Below, piece by piece: positions 1 to 10,303 of a stretch of DNA of 64,000 nt. This DNA comes from Prostheceraeus crozeri. Lineage: Eukaryota > Platyhelminthes > Polycladida > Euryleptidae. Location of the stretch: assembly GCA_907163375.1 (NCBI GenBank), contig CAJQUW010008720.1, forward strand, positions 1 to 64,000. Reading direction: 5' to 3'. The position numbers were made by a program, and so were the translations under genes. The notes under the pieces are model-generated. The model was not told the DNA's origin. It saw nothing but the letters and a program-made list of their open reading frames with translations, and did not search any database. Each line of letters begins with the position of its first letter. The stretch's first letter is position 1.

Positions 1-2255
1 TATTTCTAACATATACACTATTGAAACTTTATTTCTAACTTGTACACTGGTGAAACTTTATTTTTAACTTGTAAACGGTTGAAACTTTGTTTTATTTCTA
101 ACATACAAACAGATAGAACTTTATTCTTAACTTGTAAACTGGTGAAATTTCATTCTATTTCTAACATATAAACAGATAGAACTTTATTCGTAACATACGC
201 ACTATTGAAACTTTATTCTTAACTTGTAAACTATTGAAACTTTATTTTGATATACAAACAGCTAAAACTTTATTTCTAACGTATACACCATTGAAACTTT
301 AGTTTTTATCTTTTAAACTGTTGAAACTATATCTTTCACTTACAAATAGTAGAACGCTAAGTCTAACTTGCAAACTAGTAAATCTTGCGATCTTATTTTT
401 ACAAACAGTTACACCTTTATTTCTAACATATACACTATTGAAACTTTATTTCTAACTTGTAAACTCTTGAAACTTTATTTTGATATACAAACAGCTAAAA
501 CTTTATTTCTAACCTATACACCATTGAAACTTTAGTTTTTATCTTTTAAACTGTTGAAACTTTATTTTGTTTCTAACATGTAAACAGATAAAGCTTTATT
601 TCTAACATATACACTATTGAAACTTTATTTCTAACTTGTACACTGGTGAAACTTTATTTTTAACTTGTAAACGGTTGAAACTTTGTTTTATTTCTAACAT
701 ACAAACAGATAGAACTTTATTCTTAACTTGTAAACTGGTGAAATTTCATTCTATTTCTAACATATAAACAGATAGAACTTTATTCGTAACATACGCACTA
801 TTGAAACTTTATTCTTAACTTGTAAACTATTGAAACTTTATTTTTAACTTGTAAACGGTTAAAACTTTGTTTTATTTCTATCATACAAACAGATGAAACT
901 TTATTCTTAATATATACACACTATTGAAACTTCATTCTTAACTTGTAAACTATTGAAACTTTATTTTTAACTTGTTAACGGTTGAAACTTTGTTTTATTT
1001 CTAACACACAAACAGCTTAAACTTTATTTCCAACATACACACTGTTGAAACTTTATTTTTAATCTGTAAACTGTTGAAACTATATCTTTCACTTACAAAT
1101 AGTAGAACGCTAAGTCTAACTTGCAAACAAGTAAATCTTGCGATCTTATTTTTACAAACAGTTACACCTTTATTTCTAACATATACACTATTGAAACTTT
1201 ATTTCTAACTTGTAAACTCTTGAAACTTTATTTTGATATACAAACAGCTAAAACTTTATTTCTAACCTATACACCATTGAAACTTTAGTTTTTATCTTTT
1301 AAACTGTTGAAACTTTATTTTGTTTCTAACATGTAAACAGATAAAGCTTTATTTCTAACATATACACTATTGAAACTTTATTTCTAACTTGTACACTGGT
1401 GAAACTTTATTTCTAACTTGTAAACGGTTGAAAATTTGTTTTATTTCTATCATAGAAACAGATAGAACTTTATTCTGAACATGTACACTATTGAAACTTT
1501 ATTCTTAACTTGTAAACTATTGAAACTTTATTTTTAACTTGCAAACGGTTAAAACTTTGTTTTATTTCTATCATAGAAACAGATAAAACTTTATTCTTAA
1601 CTTGCCAACTGGTGAAACTTTATTCTAAACATACACACACACACACTATTGAAACTTCATTCTTAACTTGTAAACTATTGAAACTTTATTTTTAACTTGT
1701 AAACGGTTGAAACTTTTTTTATTTCTATCATAGAAACAGATAAAACTTTATTCTTAATATACACATACACTATTGAAACTTTATTCTTAACTTGTAAACT
1801 ATTGAAACTTTATTTTTAACTTGTTAACGGTTGAAACTTTGTTTTATTTCTAACATACAAGCAGATAGAACTTTATTCTTAACTTGTAAACTGGTGAACC
1901 TTCATTCTATTTCTAACATACAAACAGATAAAACTTTATTCTTAATATACACACACTATTGAAACTTTATTCTTAACTTGTAAACTATTGAAACTTTATT
2001 TTTAACTTGTTAACGGTTGAAACTTTATTTCTAACTTGTAAACTCTTGAAACTTTATTTTGATATACAAACAGCTAAAACTTAATTTCTAACTTGTAAAC
2101 TCTTGAAACAGTTATAATTTTATTTTTAATTTACACTTAGTCTAACTTGTAAACTAGTAAATCTTGCGATCTTATTTTTACAAACAGATAAAACTCTATT
2201 TCTAACATATACACTATTGAAACTTTATTTCTAACTTGTAAATCTTAAAACATTT
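1..2255. repeat. Minisatellite array, ~30-bp units with higher-order structure
   Basis: The whole stretch is built from variants of a unit of about 29-30 bp of the form GAAACTTTATTTCTAAC followed by a variable ATATACACTATT or TTGTAAACTGTT half. Units form longer blocks that recur: the block opening the window reappears near 598 and 1350, and the block beginning CTGTTGAAACTATATCTTTC at about 320 reappears near 1075, so the higher-order period is roughly 600-755 bp. No reading frame is supported. The array runs off the left edge, so its full length is unknown. It ends abruptly near 2255 where unique-looking sequence starts. Confidence 0.95.
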
Positions 2256-4010
2256 CATATGGGCGATGATGATAGATGAAATAGTGTCAAATAAAATTAA
2301 GATAGCTTACACTTCTGATACAGGGATAGCAATCGACTGCGATCCATGTGTAAAGAGCTTGTTAGACTACGAAAGAGAGAAGTGTGTTATGTTGCGTGTG
2401 GCGCGTGAGTGTCCTCCCATTTCATTCCATTCATCAATTCGTCTCATTGATAGAGACAGGTAGAACTCATGGTTCTCATAACGTATGCAATGGAAAGTTT
2501 TAGGCAACCTTCGACAGTTGGCTAAATGTCGCCCTGGCGCGAATGCATACTACGTTGAGACAGAGGCAATCACTTGCAAACATGACGCAGAGAGGTTTAA
2601 CAAGATTGACCATTGCCGAATGTCCCTTGCGGTATACATAGCTACGGGTTTCACCGCTGCCCTTTACAGGAACACCCGTCGAAAGGAAGTATTACACCGA
2701 ACTTCATTTGCAACGTTCAAGTTGACTGATAACAGATTCAACTTAATGATAGTATTCGCCAGTCTAAAGACTGCCCAGGGCAAACCGCGTGGAGGCTCTA
2801 TCATGTCTTGCCCCATAGTGGACGATTATACGGTAGTGTGTTAGTAGATTTCAATCATTGAAAAGGGAAGATGAGAATCATTTCATTTGTCTCATCAACG
2901 TTTATCATGGGAGCAATCATTGAAGGGACATCTAATGAATTACATTTCACTCTACTCCATATCATAAAGACTAACCTTTGTCGAATGGCTGAAGTACTCT
3001 GACCTGGCGAGAGAAAGCGTCACGTTGAGTATGAAGTCGAACGCCCAACATGAGCAACGGCTCAGAGGTTTCGGTCTAACAAACGACGAACAACCCGTGC
3101 AACACAATCCCTCTACGGCAGTACCCGCCGTCCCGAAGGAACGCTCGAGCAAAGGAGGTATTACAGCGATGATGTGCTTTATGAGTAGAAGTGAATCTCT
3201 TGATAGCAAGAGACTATTCAACTAGATAGTAAGTCAAAAATAACCTGATAGCAGGACAAATGTATAGTCAGTAATTTACACTTAGTGAGGAATGATAGAT
3301 TTGAGTGTAGTGAGTGGCACTCGATCCCGTCGACAGCCCGAAGGCCTTGTACTGATCACTAGGGAAGTGAGAGATCTTCCCCGATACCCGCTCTTTACAG
3401 CTTAAGACATCATTGTCACTGCCCCGAAGTGGTAACAGCAACGCCGAGTCAAAGGTAGTGAACAGTAGCTGGGATCTAACCCCTCAAAACTGCCTTAGTC
3501 TTAGTTAAATTTGAAATCTGATAGCAGATTTGAACTCAGCATACTTGAAAACCTTGAGGAAACATCCCAAGTTATTGCTTTGATCTGCTTGATAGCAAGC
3601 CGTAGAGAGCTTGATTCACCAGCGTTTTGCAATGGAGATGTTTAGAGGCCACCCATGACAAGATAGCTAAGACTCAACCGATTGGCGTTCAAAGTGCTAC
3701 GTTGAGAGCTGTGTCAAATGCCCAACATGAGACATGAGTTGTCCCAGCGGTTACGGTCTTAAATATGACACATTCCCTTGCCACACTTATCACTACGGCA
3801 TCGTCCGCCGTCCCGAAGGAACACCCTGTCAGTGGAATATTACAGCAAAACTCTCCGTGTCTTGCTCGCTTTCAGTGAAAAGCCGCTTATACCATGAGAA
3901 GACTGGCTCAGACATCATTAAAAATGCTTTCATTGACTTCAGCAGGGTCGAAAACCCCAGAAAACCTCCAAAACTAGTGAATTTAAAATTTTCAACTTTT
4001 TAGCACTACT
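2256..4010. repeat. Degraded dispersed or tandem repeat family, three related segments
   Basis: Three diverged segments share the same order of short matches: ACGTTGAG, then CCCAACATGAG, then CGGTTT or GGTTACGGTCT, then CTACGGCA, then CCGCCGTCCCGAAGGAAC, then TATTACA. They lie at about 2543-2700, 3021-3170 and 3700-3850. Phrases of the type CTTGATAGCAAG or CCTGATAGCAGG are scattered between them at about 3199, 3244, 3520 and 3590. The short open frames here (for example 2485-2844 and 3025-3225) cross these repeats and resemble no protein I know, so I treat the block as noncoding repeat of unknown class. Confidence 0.6.
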
Positions 4011-4395
4011 TATGAAATTTTATAAGTAGTCCATCACTTAGGGCAGGTCAATAGCGACCGAACCTTTTTTGAATCAAGTCAAACGGACTTGTAGAAGCAA
4101 AGTTACGAGCCTTTAAAGTTTTGGAGTCTTTTATGGCCTGGAGACGAAGGCCATCTCCTGGCGAACCTCTAAGTCTGGCGGCTTAGCTGATATCAGCAAT
4201 GAAATTTTCTAAGTCGGTTTCTTACAGAAACTTGGAATTTGGAATGTCCGAAGCTATCATCGGAGCTCAGAGAGACGACCTACCTCTGACAATCGTTCTC
4301 CTCTAAATGACAAGTCTCCGTCGGTTCCCAGCTTATATAGTGTGTGGCGATCAGCTGATGACGTAATACCCATCATCCAAACACTAAAAATCCCG
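4011..4395. other. No gene seen; transition between two repeat blocks
   Basis: I find no convincing reading frame or element end here. It links the degraded repeat family on the left to the poly-G-bearing array on the right. Confidence 0.5.
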
Positions 4396-5935
4396 TCTAT
4401 CTCCGGTTCTAGTGCTCCGATTGAGCTGGAAATACACCATTTCCATGTAGAATTTGACGCTGAATCCGAATCTGGCCTCCGTTTTCACATCCGATGCTTC
4501 GTTTTGGCTCTACAGTAGGCAGCCATCGCAAAAATTCTAACTCGTTTTTTCCGAAAAATGTTGAAAATTTTTTCTCTCCGATTGACTTGAAACTCTCCGA
4601 TTGACATGAAACTCACCATACAGATAAAGAATCTGACGCTGATTCCAAATCTGAAATCCGTTTTCCCATCCGATACTTCGTTTTGAAGCTAGAACCCAAA
4701 ACGTCCCAAATTCTAACTCTGTCGTTTTTCGCCAATGTCCCAAAATCTTAAATGGCATCTCACATCTAAACGAAGACAGATAGGAACAAGCCGATTCTTT
4801 CACTGAATTTGTCTCACTCTTAGCTTTCAAACGAGCTATCGCACGACAAAATCCGTCCACTGGAAGCCAAAATCGAAGCAAGCTGTCCAGAGGGGGGGGG
4901 GACGTCAGTGAAATTTCAAAATTTGATGAAAAATGTTTTGGTGACGGTCCCAGGTCGAAATTCTACACTTTGGAAAATTTTCAAAATTTTACCCATACAA
5001 AGTCACTCTGACACTTAGGATTTTTTCAGGTAAGCGAGCTCCGACCTAAAATCTTGTAACCGCTCTAACTTTTGAACGAAGACAGATAGGAACAAGCCGA
5101 TTCTTTCACTGAATTTGTCTCACTCTTAGCTTTCAAACGAGCTATCGCACGACAAAATCCGTCCACTGGAAGCCAAAATCGAATCAAGCTGTCCAGAGGG
5201 GGGGGGGACGTCAGTGAAAATTTTTTCTCTCCGATTGAGCTGGAAACATCCTTCCTAACCCAAAATTTCACGTAGATTCCGAATCTGGCCTCCGTTTTCT
5301 CATCCGATGCTTCGTTTGGGCGCTACACACCAAAACGTCCCAAATTCTAACTCTGTCGTTTTTTCGAAAAATGTTGAAAATTTTTTCTCTCCGATTGACT
5401 TGAAACTCACCATACAGATAAAGAATCTGACGCTGATTCCAAATCTGAAATCCGTTTTCCAATCCGATGCTTCGTTTTGAAGCTAGAGCCCAAAACGTCC
5501 CAAATTCTAACTCTGTCGTTTTTCGCCAATGTCCCAAAATCTTAAATGGCATCTCACATCTAAACGAAGACAGATAGGAACAAGCCGATTCTTTCACTGA
5601 ATTTGTCTCACTCTTAGCTTTCAAACGAGCTATCGCACGACAAAATCCGTCCACTGGAAGCCAAAATCGAAGCAAGCTGTCCAGAGGGGGGGGACGTCAG
5701 CGAAAAATTTTTTCTCTCCGATTGCTTTCAAATTCACCATACAGATGCAGAATTTCACGCTGAATCCGAATCTGGCCTCCGTTTTCTCATCCGAGGCTTC
5801 GTTTGGGCCCTACACACCAAAACGTCCCACATTTTAACTCTGCCAAAATTTTGAAGAAACAGTTTTTCTCGCCGATTGAGCTGGAAATCACATCACAGAT
5901 GCAGAATTTGACGCTGAATCCGAATCTGGCCACCG
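4396..5935. repeat. Complex satellite-like array with poly-G tracts
   Basis: Two modules alternate. One contains CCGATTGACTTGAAACTCAC ... AATCTGACGCTGA ... AACGTCCCAAATTCTAAC and occurs around 4577, 5388 and, more diverged, 5715 and 5875. The other begins CGAAGACAGATAGGAACAAG and ends in TGTCCAGA plus a G run and GACGTCAG; copies lie at about 4772-4912, 5082-5220 and 5568-5705. G runs of 10, 10 and 8 bases sit at 4892-4901, 5198-5207 and 5686-5693. Two near-identical minus-strand open frames (4537-4881 and 5268-5675) only mirror the repetition and are not genes. Confidence 0.85.
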
Positions 5936-5950
5936 TTTCACCATCAAAGA

Positions 5951-6056
5951 CAACCTAGGCGGTCGCCCATGTCAACCTAGACGGTCGCCCACGTCAACCT
6001 AGACGGTCGCCCACGTCAACCTAGACGGTCGCCCAAGTCAACCAGGCGGTCGGACC
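5951..6056. repeat. 22-bp minisatellite, about 5 copies
   Basis: Tandem copies of a 22-bp unit made of GTCAACCTAGAC plus GGTCGCCCAC. The last copies are more diverged (GTCAACCAGGCGGTCGGACC). It is GC-richer than its surroundings. Two more poly-G tracts follow at 6091-6099 and 6170-6177, again preceded by CAGA. Confidence 0.9.
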
Positions 6057-6894
6057 AACTCACTCGAGTCTCACACTCTGTCGTTGCAGAGGGGGGGGGA
6101 GTCAGCGAACATGTTGTGAACCCACCTGGCCGGCACACCACGACAGACCACAACCTCTGTCGTTCCAGAGGGGGGGGCGCGCTGTGTTTATTCTGGACCT
6201 TTTGTTACTACTTAGCTTCCTGTACGAGTTTCCCCCTTTTGACGAGCACACTTGGTAAAATGGGTAAAAATCAGTGATGTGACTTCGATTAGATTTTAAT
6301 CGAGGTCGAGGTTGTTCTCGATATAAGTTACATAATTTTGATTGACTTTGGCACCGGGCACTTGAATGAAAGGAAAACGAAGACATTTGTGTTTATCAAG
6401 TTATTGATCACATTGTGTCAACACATTGAAAATCTGATTATTATCTATGATAGTTTTAATTGGTCAATTAATACATCATGGTATGCCTGTGTGAAAACAA
6501 AAATATGCTTTATACTAACAATTGCAGTTAAAAGATGACAATTTTTAACGGACACGCTCAAAGCGTTATTCAATACATAAAATCGTTACAAAACAATTTT
6601 GCAAAGCCACAAAATTCATTGAAATCATCTAATGGTAATTCATGAAGAGGGCACACATGCAACACCTGGTTCAGGGCAGGTGTTGTATCTGCAACACCCT
6701 TGCCGGCGTCCCTGATTATCAGTCAATTATTTCTTTATATTAGCCTATTTGAGTACATGTTGGCGTTTGTTAATTCGGTCCGAATTTATACTCTCGATCC
6801 CCATCTTAGGGCCTGTTTTGTGTGAGAGCACTGCTCCTGACCTAGAATGGTCAATTAACTTTGTTATATTAATGCTATGATATCAACTTTTCAG
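6057..6894. other. No gene seen; likely upstream or intronic part of the EnSpm-like element
   Basis: It contains the two poly-G tracts at 6091-6099 and 6170-6177 and otherwise AT-rich sequence. A short inverted pair CAACACCTG / CAGGTGTTG lies near 6660-6685. The end of the segment, TATCAACTTTTCAG, is a good splice acceptor for the transposase exon that follows, so part of this stretch may be an intron. Confidence 0.45.
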
Positions 6895-8119
6895 GTATGG
6901 ATGTCCTTTCTGCCTTGTGATGGGTGATTACGATTATCAATACAGAAAAGTTATATTCAATGTGACGGAGACTTTTCCGACAAGAACGACTGAGATGTAC
7001 CACCAGCATTTAAATCAGGCTGTTTCTACGAATTCTCCGGCATTTGGAGTAAAAGGGCCTACTAAACTTTCTGAAATATTGAAGATGCCTAGTGGCATGT
7101 TGTTTGATCCCATGCACCTTCTCTATCTCAGTGTAAATAAGGCATTGCTTTCAATTATTCTCAAGAACGAACTTGTGGATTGCTTGGTTTTGTCCTCAGT
7201 CATCGAAAAAGTGGGAGTTCCTCATTATTTTAGAAGAAAGCCCGAAATATCTTAACTGAATTTGCGTTGTGGAAAGCGCAAGAGCATCGAGTATTCCTCT
7301 TACATTACGCGCCCTTAGTTTTTATATATTGCTGGCGTTTGTCCCAAGAACAACCTAACGATATATTTTTCGTTTACTGTCTTCTCTCGACGTCTGTGTA
7401 TTTACTATCGTATGAGTACATAAATGAGTGCGATATTGTTGACACTGAACTTTATATTAAGACATTTCAATCTTATCTGGCGTGTCTATTAGGTGACTCC
7501 GTGAGAACTGTAACCCTACACTGCCTATCCCACCTTCCTGAACAAGTCCGTCGATTTGGTCCCTTGCAGAATGTCTCAGCAATGTCATTCGAAAATTTAA
7601 ACCGACAACTGAAGCAGAGTATTACCGGAACGCGCGGGTGTGCTGAGCAAATGATAAATCGCTATTTGAACTTCCAAATTAGTGCTTCATCATCCAAATC
7701 CTGTGAATCAGTTCCACATGCAATTGGAAAATCGCCACCATTCAAAAGATTTAAAGTGGGTGACCTTGTGTTTCATACTAGTAAATATGACAAATTTTTG
7801 AAATGCAAGTCATGCTACGTGTTTTTGAATGATCTTCGTAAATTTGCGAAGATAAGCTTTGAATGTAATAAACAATGAAACATTCACTGTGCAGTGCAGA
7901 GTATATGATGACATGTTTCCAATTTTTTCATTGTCAAGTAATTTGAATTTGCCACCACATATTATGACTAAGATGTCAAACAACTGTCCGTATTTTTTCT
8001 TGAAGAAGGGAGGAATCCGCAAGATCTCGCCAGTTGAATTTTCCCATCACGCTATTATCATGAAGGAAAAAGATTCATATTTTGGTGTTAAAGTGATGAA
8101 CAATTATGAACATGAGTAA
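6895..8119 (+). pseudogene. EnSpm/CACTA-like transposase, 3' part, broken
   Basis: Three consecutive open segments (6895-7255, about 7250-7878, about 7859-8119) form one homology line. The first opens right after an acceptor (6892-6894) with YGCPFCLVMGDYDY, a Cys-x2-Cys start as in TNP2-type transposases, and runs to MPSGMLFDPMHLLYLSVNKA, like the family's D-x-MH motif. The second has EHRVFLLHYAPLVF and VTLHCLSHLPEQVRRFGPL...SFENLNRQLKQ, typical of the DUF4218-like domain that follows TNP2 in animal EnSpm/CACTA proteins. One single-base shift near 7240 and another near 7860 separate the segments, so the gene is probably dead. The upstream catalytic exons and the element ends were not found. 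Family assignment is from remembered motifs. Confidence 0.65.
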
Positions 8120-8607
8120 TTTCCTGAAAGGTTGACTACTATAATTTTTGTTTCTCATGTTTGCTGTTTTTTGCTTGAAATTTTTGAAGCAATTCATTTC
8201 AACATTGGACGTAACTTCGAATGGTAAATGTCATGTAAACGCGTAATTTTTGGAACGATTCATCAAATTTAAACCTTAAATTATCCAATATATTGACTCA
8301 TGTTTAAAACGTTTCTTCTGTTTCATATCGCATCTTTTCAAGAAATCAATTTATTGTTATAGTGCTCTTGGTGTTCGGCTCTCCTAGGAAAGAAATCTAA
8401 TTTTTTAATTCCACCTTTCGTTTGGATGTGTGGCTTTTCATATAAATTGATGTAATCTTATCTGAATATTTATAGAAGGTACAGTGATGTTTTGTAATGG
8501 CTGTGTAAGGTGTTGGGTAAGCTTAACTGCAAATGCATAGCCTAGTGGGAATCTGTATAAAACCGAGCCAAATTAGTAGGAAACTGGATTAACGGTTAAA
8601 TGATGAA

Positions 8608-8629
8608 CCCGGGTCTGGCCAGACCCGGG
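8608..8629. repeat. 22-bp perfect palindrome, copy 1
   Basis: A perfect GC-rich palindrome with core CCGGGTCTGGCCAGACCCGG plus one further matching base on each side, preceded by GATGAAC. It resembles in design the GGGTCC...GGACCC palindromes near both ends of the complete piggyBac element at 11,793-14,427, so I infer a subterminal transposase site. Confidence 0.8.
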
Positions 8630-8787
8630 CTATCTTTCATACAAGATATCTCCAAAACTAAAATCGACAGGAGGCTAAAATTTCATGACTTTTCCACATT
8701 ATTCGAGTACTCAATCTGAGAGCTTTTGTTAGAGTCCACGATAGTTTGTTTTACTACATCGAGCCTATGACTAGGTAGATGATGAAC

Positions 8788-8807
8788 CCGGGTCTGGCCA
8801 GACCCGG
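8788..8807. repeat. 20-bp perfect palindrome, copy 2
   Basis: CCGGGTCTGGCCAGACCCGG, also preceded by GATGATGAACC, 180 bp downstream of the first copy. The shared left flank shows a direct repeat rather than chance similarity. Confidence 0.8.
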
Positions 8808-9254
8808 TCGTGTCTATGGCATAACGGGCTATCTTCTCGTCTGATAACGGTCTTATTTTCTGTCAGTATGCGCTATTAGTGAAGTTCATGACTTTTCTTA
8901 CTTACATTCTCACTTTGTAAACCTTAGACTCGACTGTTGTAAAGCATAATGTACTTGCAGTACTTGTAAAGCTACTCATCAAGGTCAAATGTTTGTGCAT
9001 CGTTCGCAGCATCGCCTACCTAACGTGTGTGCTTCTCATGGATTACCTGCTTGGTAACACATGGTAACATCTAGAGAATCACACACACACAAGTACACGC
9101 GCGCGCTTATTGCCCATCTGTTTTTCTATTTGATAAGAAGGAATCAAGGGACCAATGGGAGTCACAAAATCGTCTGATTGAATAAATTCATTTTTCTTCC
9201 CTTATATGCACGAAGGAATATTCTGCGATTGTCTACTCATGTATTGGTATGTCA

Positions 9255-9378
9255 ATGGCATCTTCTAATGAAAGACGTCAACTACCGCCCCGCAATGCCC
9301 GGTCTATTGCATTTGCTAATATCAATCTACAATACGATGCTGATGAAGAAGAAGACAATTTTCCTGTTGGAATATCAA
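9255..9378 (+). CDS. PiggyBac-type gene copy 1, probable first exon
   Basis: An ATG opens 41 codons beginning MASSNERRQLPPRNARSIAF and ending in an acidic stretch (DADEEEDNFPVGIS), then a clean donor A|GTAAGC. An acidic, low-complexity N-terminus is usual for piggyBac transposases. The exon ends in phase 1, and the next candidate exon (10144) starts with two bases that complete the codon. The start context is only fair (T at -3, G at +4). The splice model is inferred, not shown by transcripts. Confidence 0.5.
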
Positions 9379-10143
9379 GTAAGCTGAGTGTGAGGGATCG
9401 TTGAAGGCCAATCTATGTGAACAGATTTGAGGGGGAGGGAGGGTTCGAGGAGCTGTTTAGTGTCTGTTCATGGTGGGAGGGTGAAATGCAATTTATACTA
9501 GTACACGTGAATACTTATGGGGAGATTAGAATTAGCTACTGTTTACGTACTTATATGTAGGATTGTAAGTGGAAGTACCGGTAGAGCCATCCGTTACTAT
9601 TTTGAAATGACCAGCTTGAATCTTGAGCTATGTTTAGGCACAGATATACATATGACTAGACTAATGGAGATTTCAGAAGAAGGACCAAGCTTGTACTATG
9701 TACGTACTGCAGCCCGTTGTAAAGTGATCAATCCACTCAGATTCATTGACAATAGTTTATTACACAACTCCTTTTAGGCCTACGTGTATTAAGTTGTTGC
9801 GTCTTTGCTTTTACAGAAAAGTTCTGTGCCGTAGAGTAGCCGTAGCCGACATGTACATGTAGGTTGATAACGATGTCACCCATGTTGTGATTGCCTATTG
9901 GCTATGCGTGTAGCCTACATTTAGACCTATCACCAGACAACCAGCCGATATTTATGGATATAAAATTTATGGACTGCCCATTGAACTTATCATCTGACTA
10001 TGTACACTGTACTGCATATTATTATAGCAATATGTTACAGATGTATACATGAACACATGTACGTGTACATCGCTATGCTATACATATGTAGCCCTGCAAA
10101 TTCAACTTGCCGGTAACTCTAAATGAAATCATCTCCATTTCAG

Positions 10144-10224
10144 CTGATGATGTTGCAGCTAGTGCTGTGATAAATGACAACGATGCAGGCAGCGACGAAT
10201 ATGACTCCCTTGCCGAGATTTCTG
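10144..10224 (+). CDS. PiggyBac-type gene copy 1, probable second exon
   Basis: A 27-codon exon between ATTTCAG and TCTG|GTAAGT. It reads DDVAASAVINDNDAGSDEYD, again acidic, and is phase 1 to phase 1. Its start (DVAASA) resembles the start of the third exon (DQVAASG), which suggests an old exon duplication or simply a repeated acidic motif. Confidence 0.5.
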
Positions 10225-10303
10225 GTAAGTGATTTAGCTCTTGCAAATGTTACACCCATACTTGTTGCAATGATTTTACAATCGGCGTATCATTTCATTT
10301 CAG

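Larger units (their letters stand above)
8120..9254. other. Noncoding; possible left flank of piggyBac copy 1
   Basis: No supported frame. Two long GC-rich palindromes (listed separately) and a small CA/CG microsatellite near 9082-9110 are the only clear structures. TTAA sites occur at 8589-8592 and 8596-8599 just before the first palindrome, which would suit the left edge of the piggyBac-type gene to the right, but no matching right end was found. Confidence 0.4.

Noticed and set aside
1-2255. CRISPR-like appearance (about 30-bp repeats with variable parts)
   Set aside because: The variable parts are themselves repeated and similar to each other, unit lengths drift, and the surrounding sequence is clearly animal nuclear DNA. 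It is a minisatellite.
2485-2844. 119-codon plus-strand frame as a gene
   Set aside because: It overlaps the first degraded repeat segment, resembles no protein I know, and the related segments further right are not open in the same way.
4537-5675. Two near-identical minus-strand open frames (4537-4881 and 5268-5675) as paralogous genes
   Set aside because: They are translations of the repeat modules in the array, have no start context or domain, and diverge exactly as the DNA repeats do.
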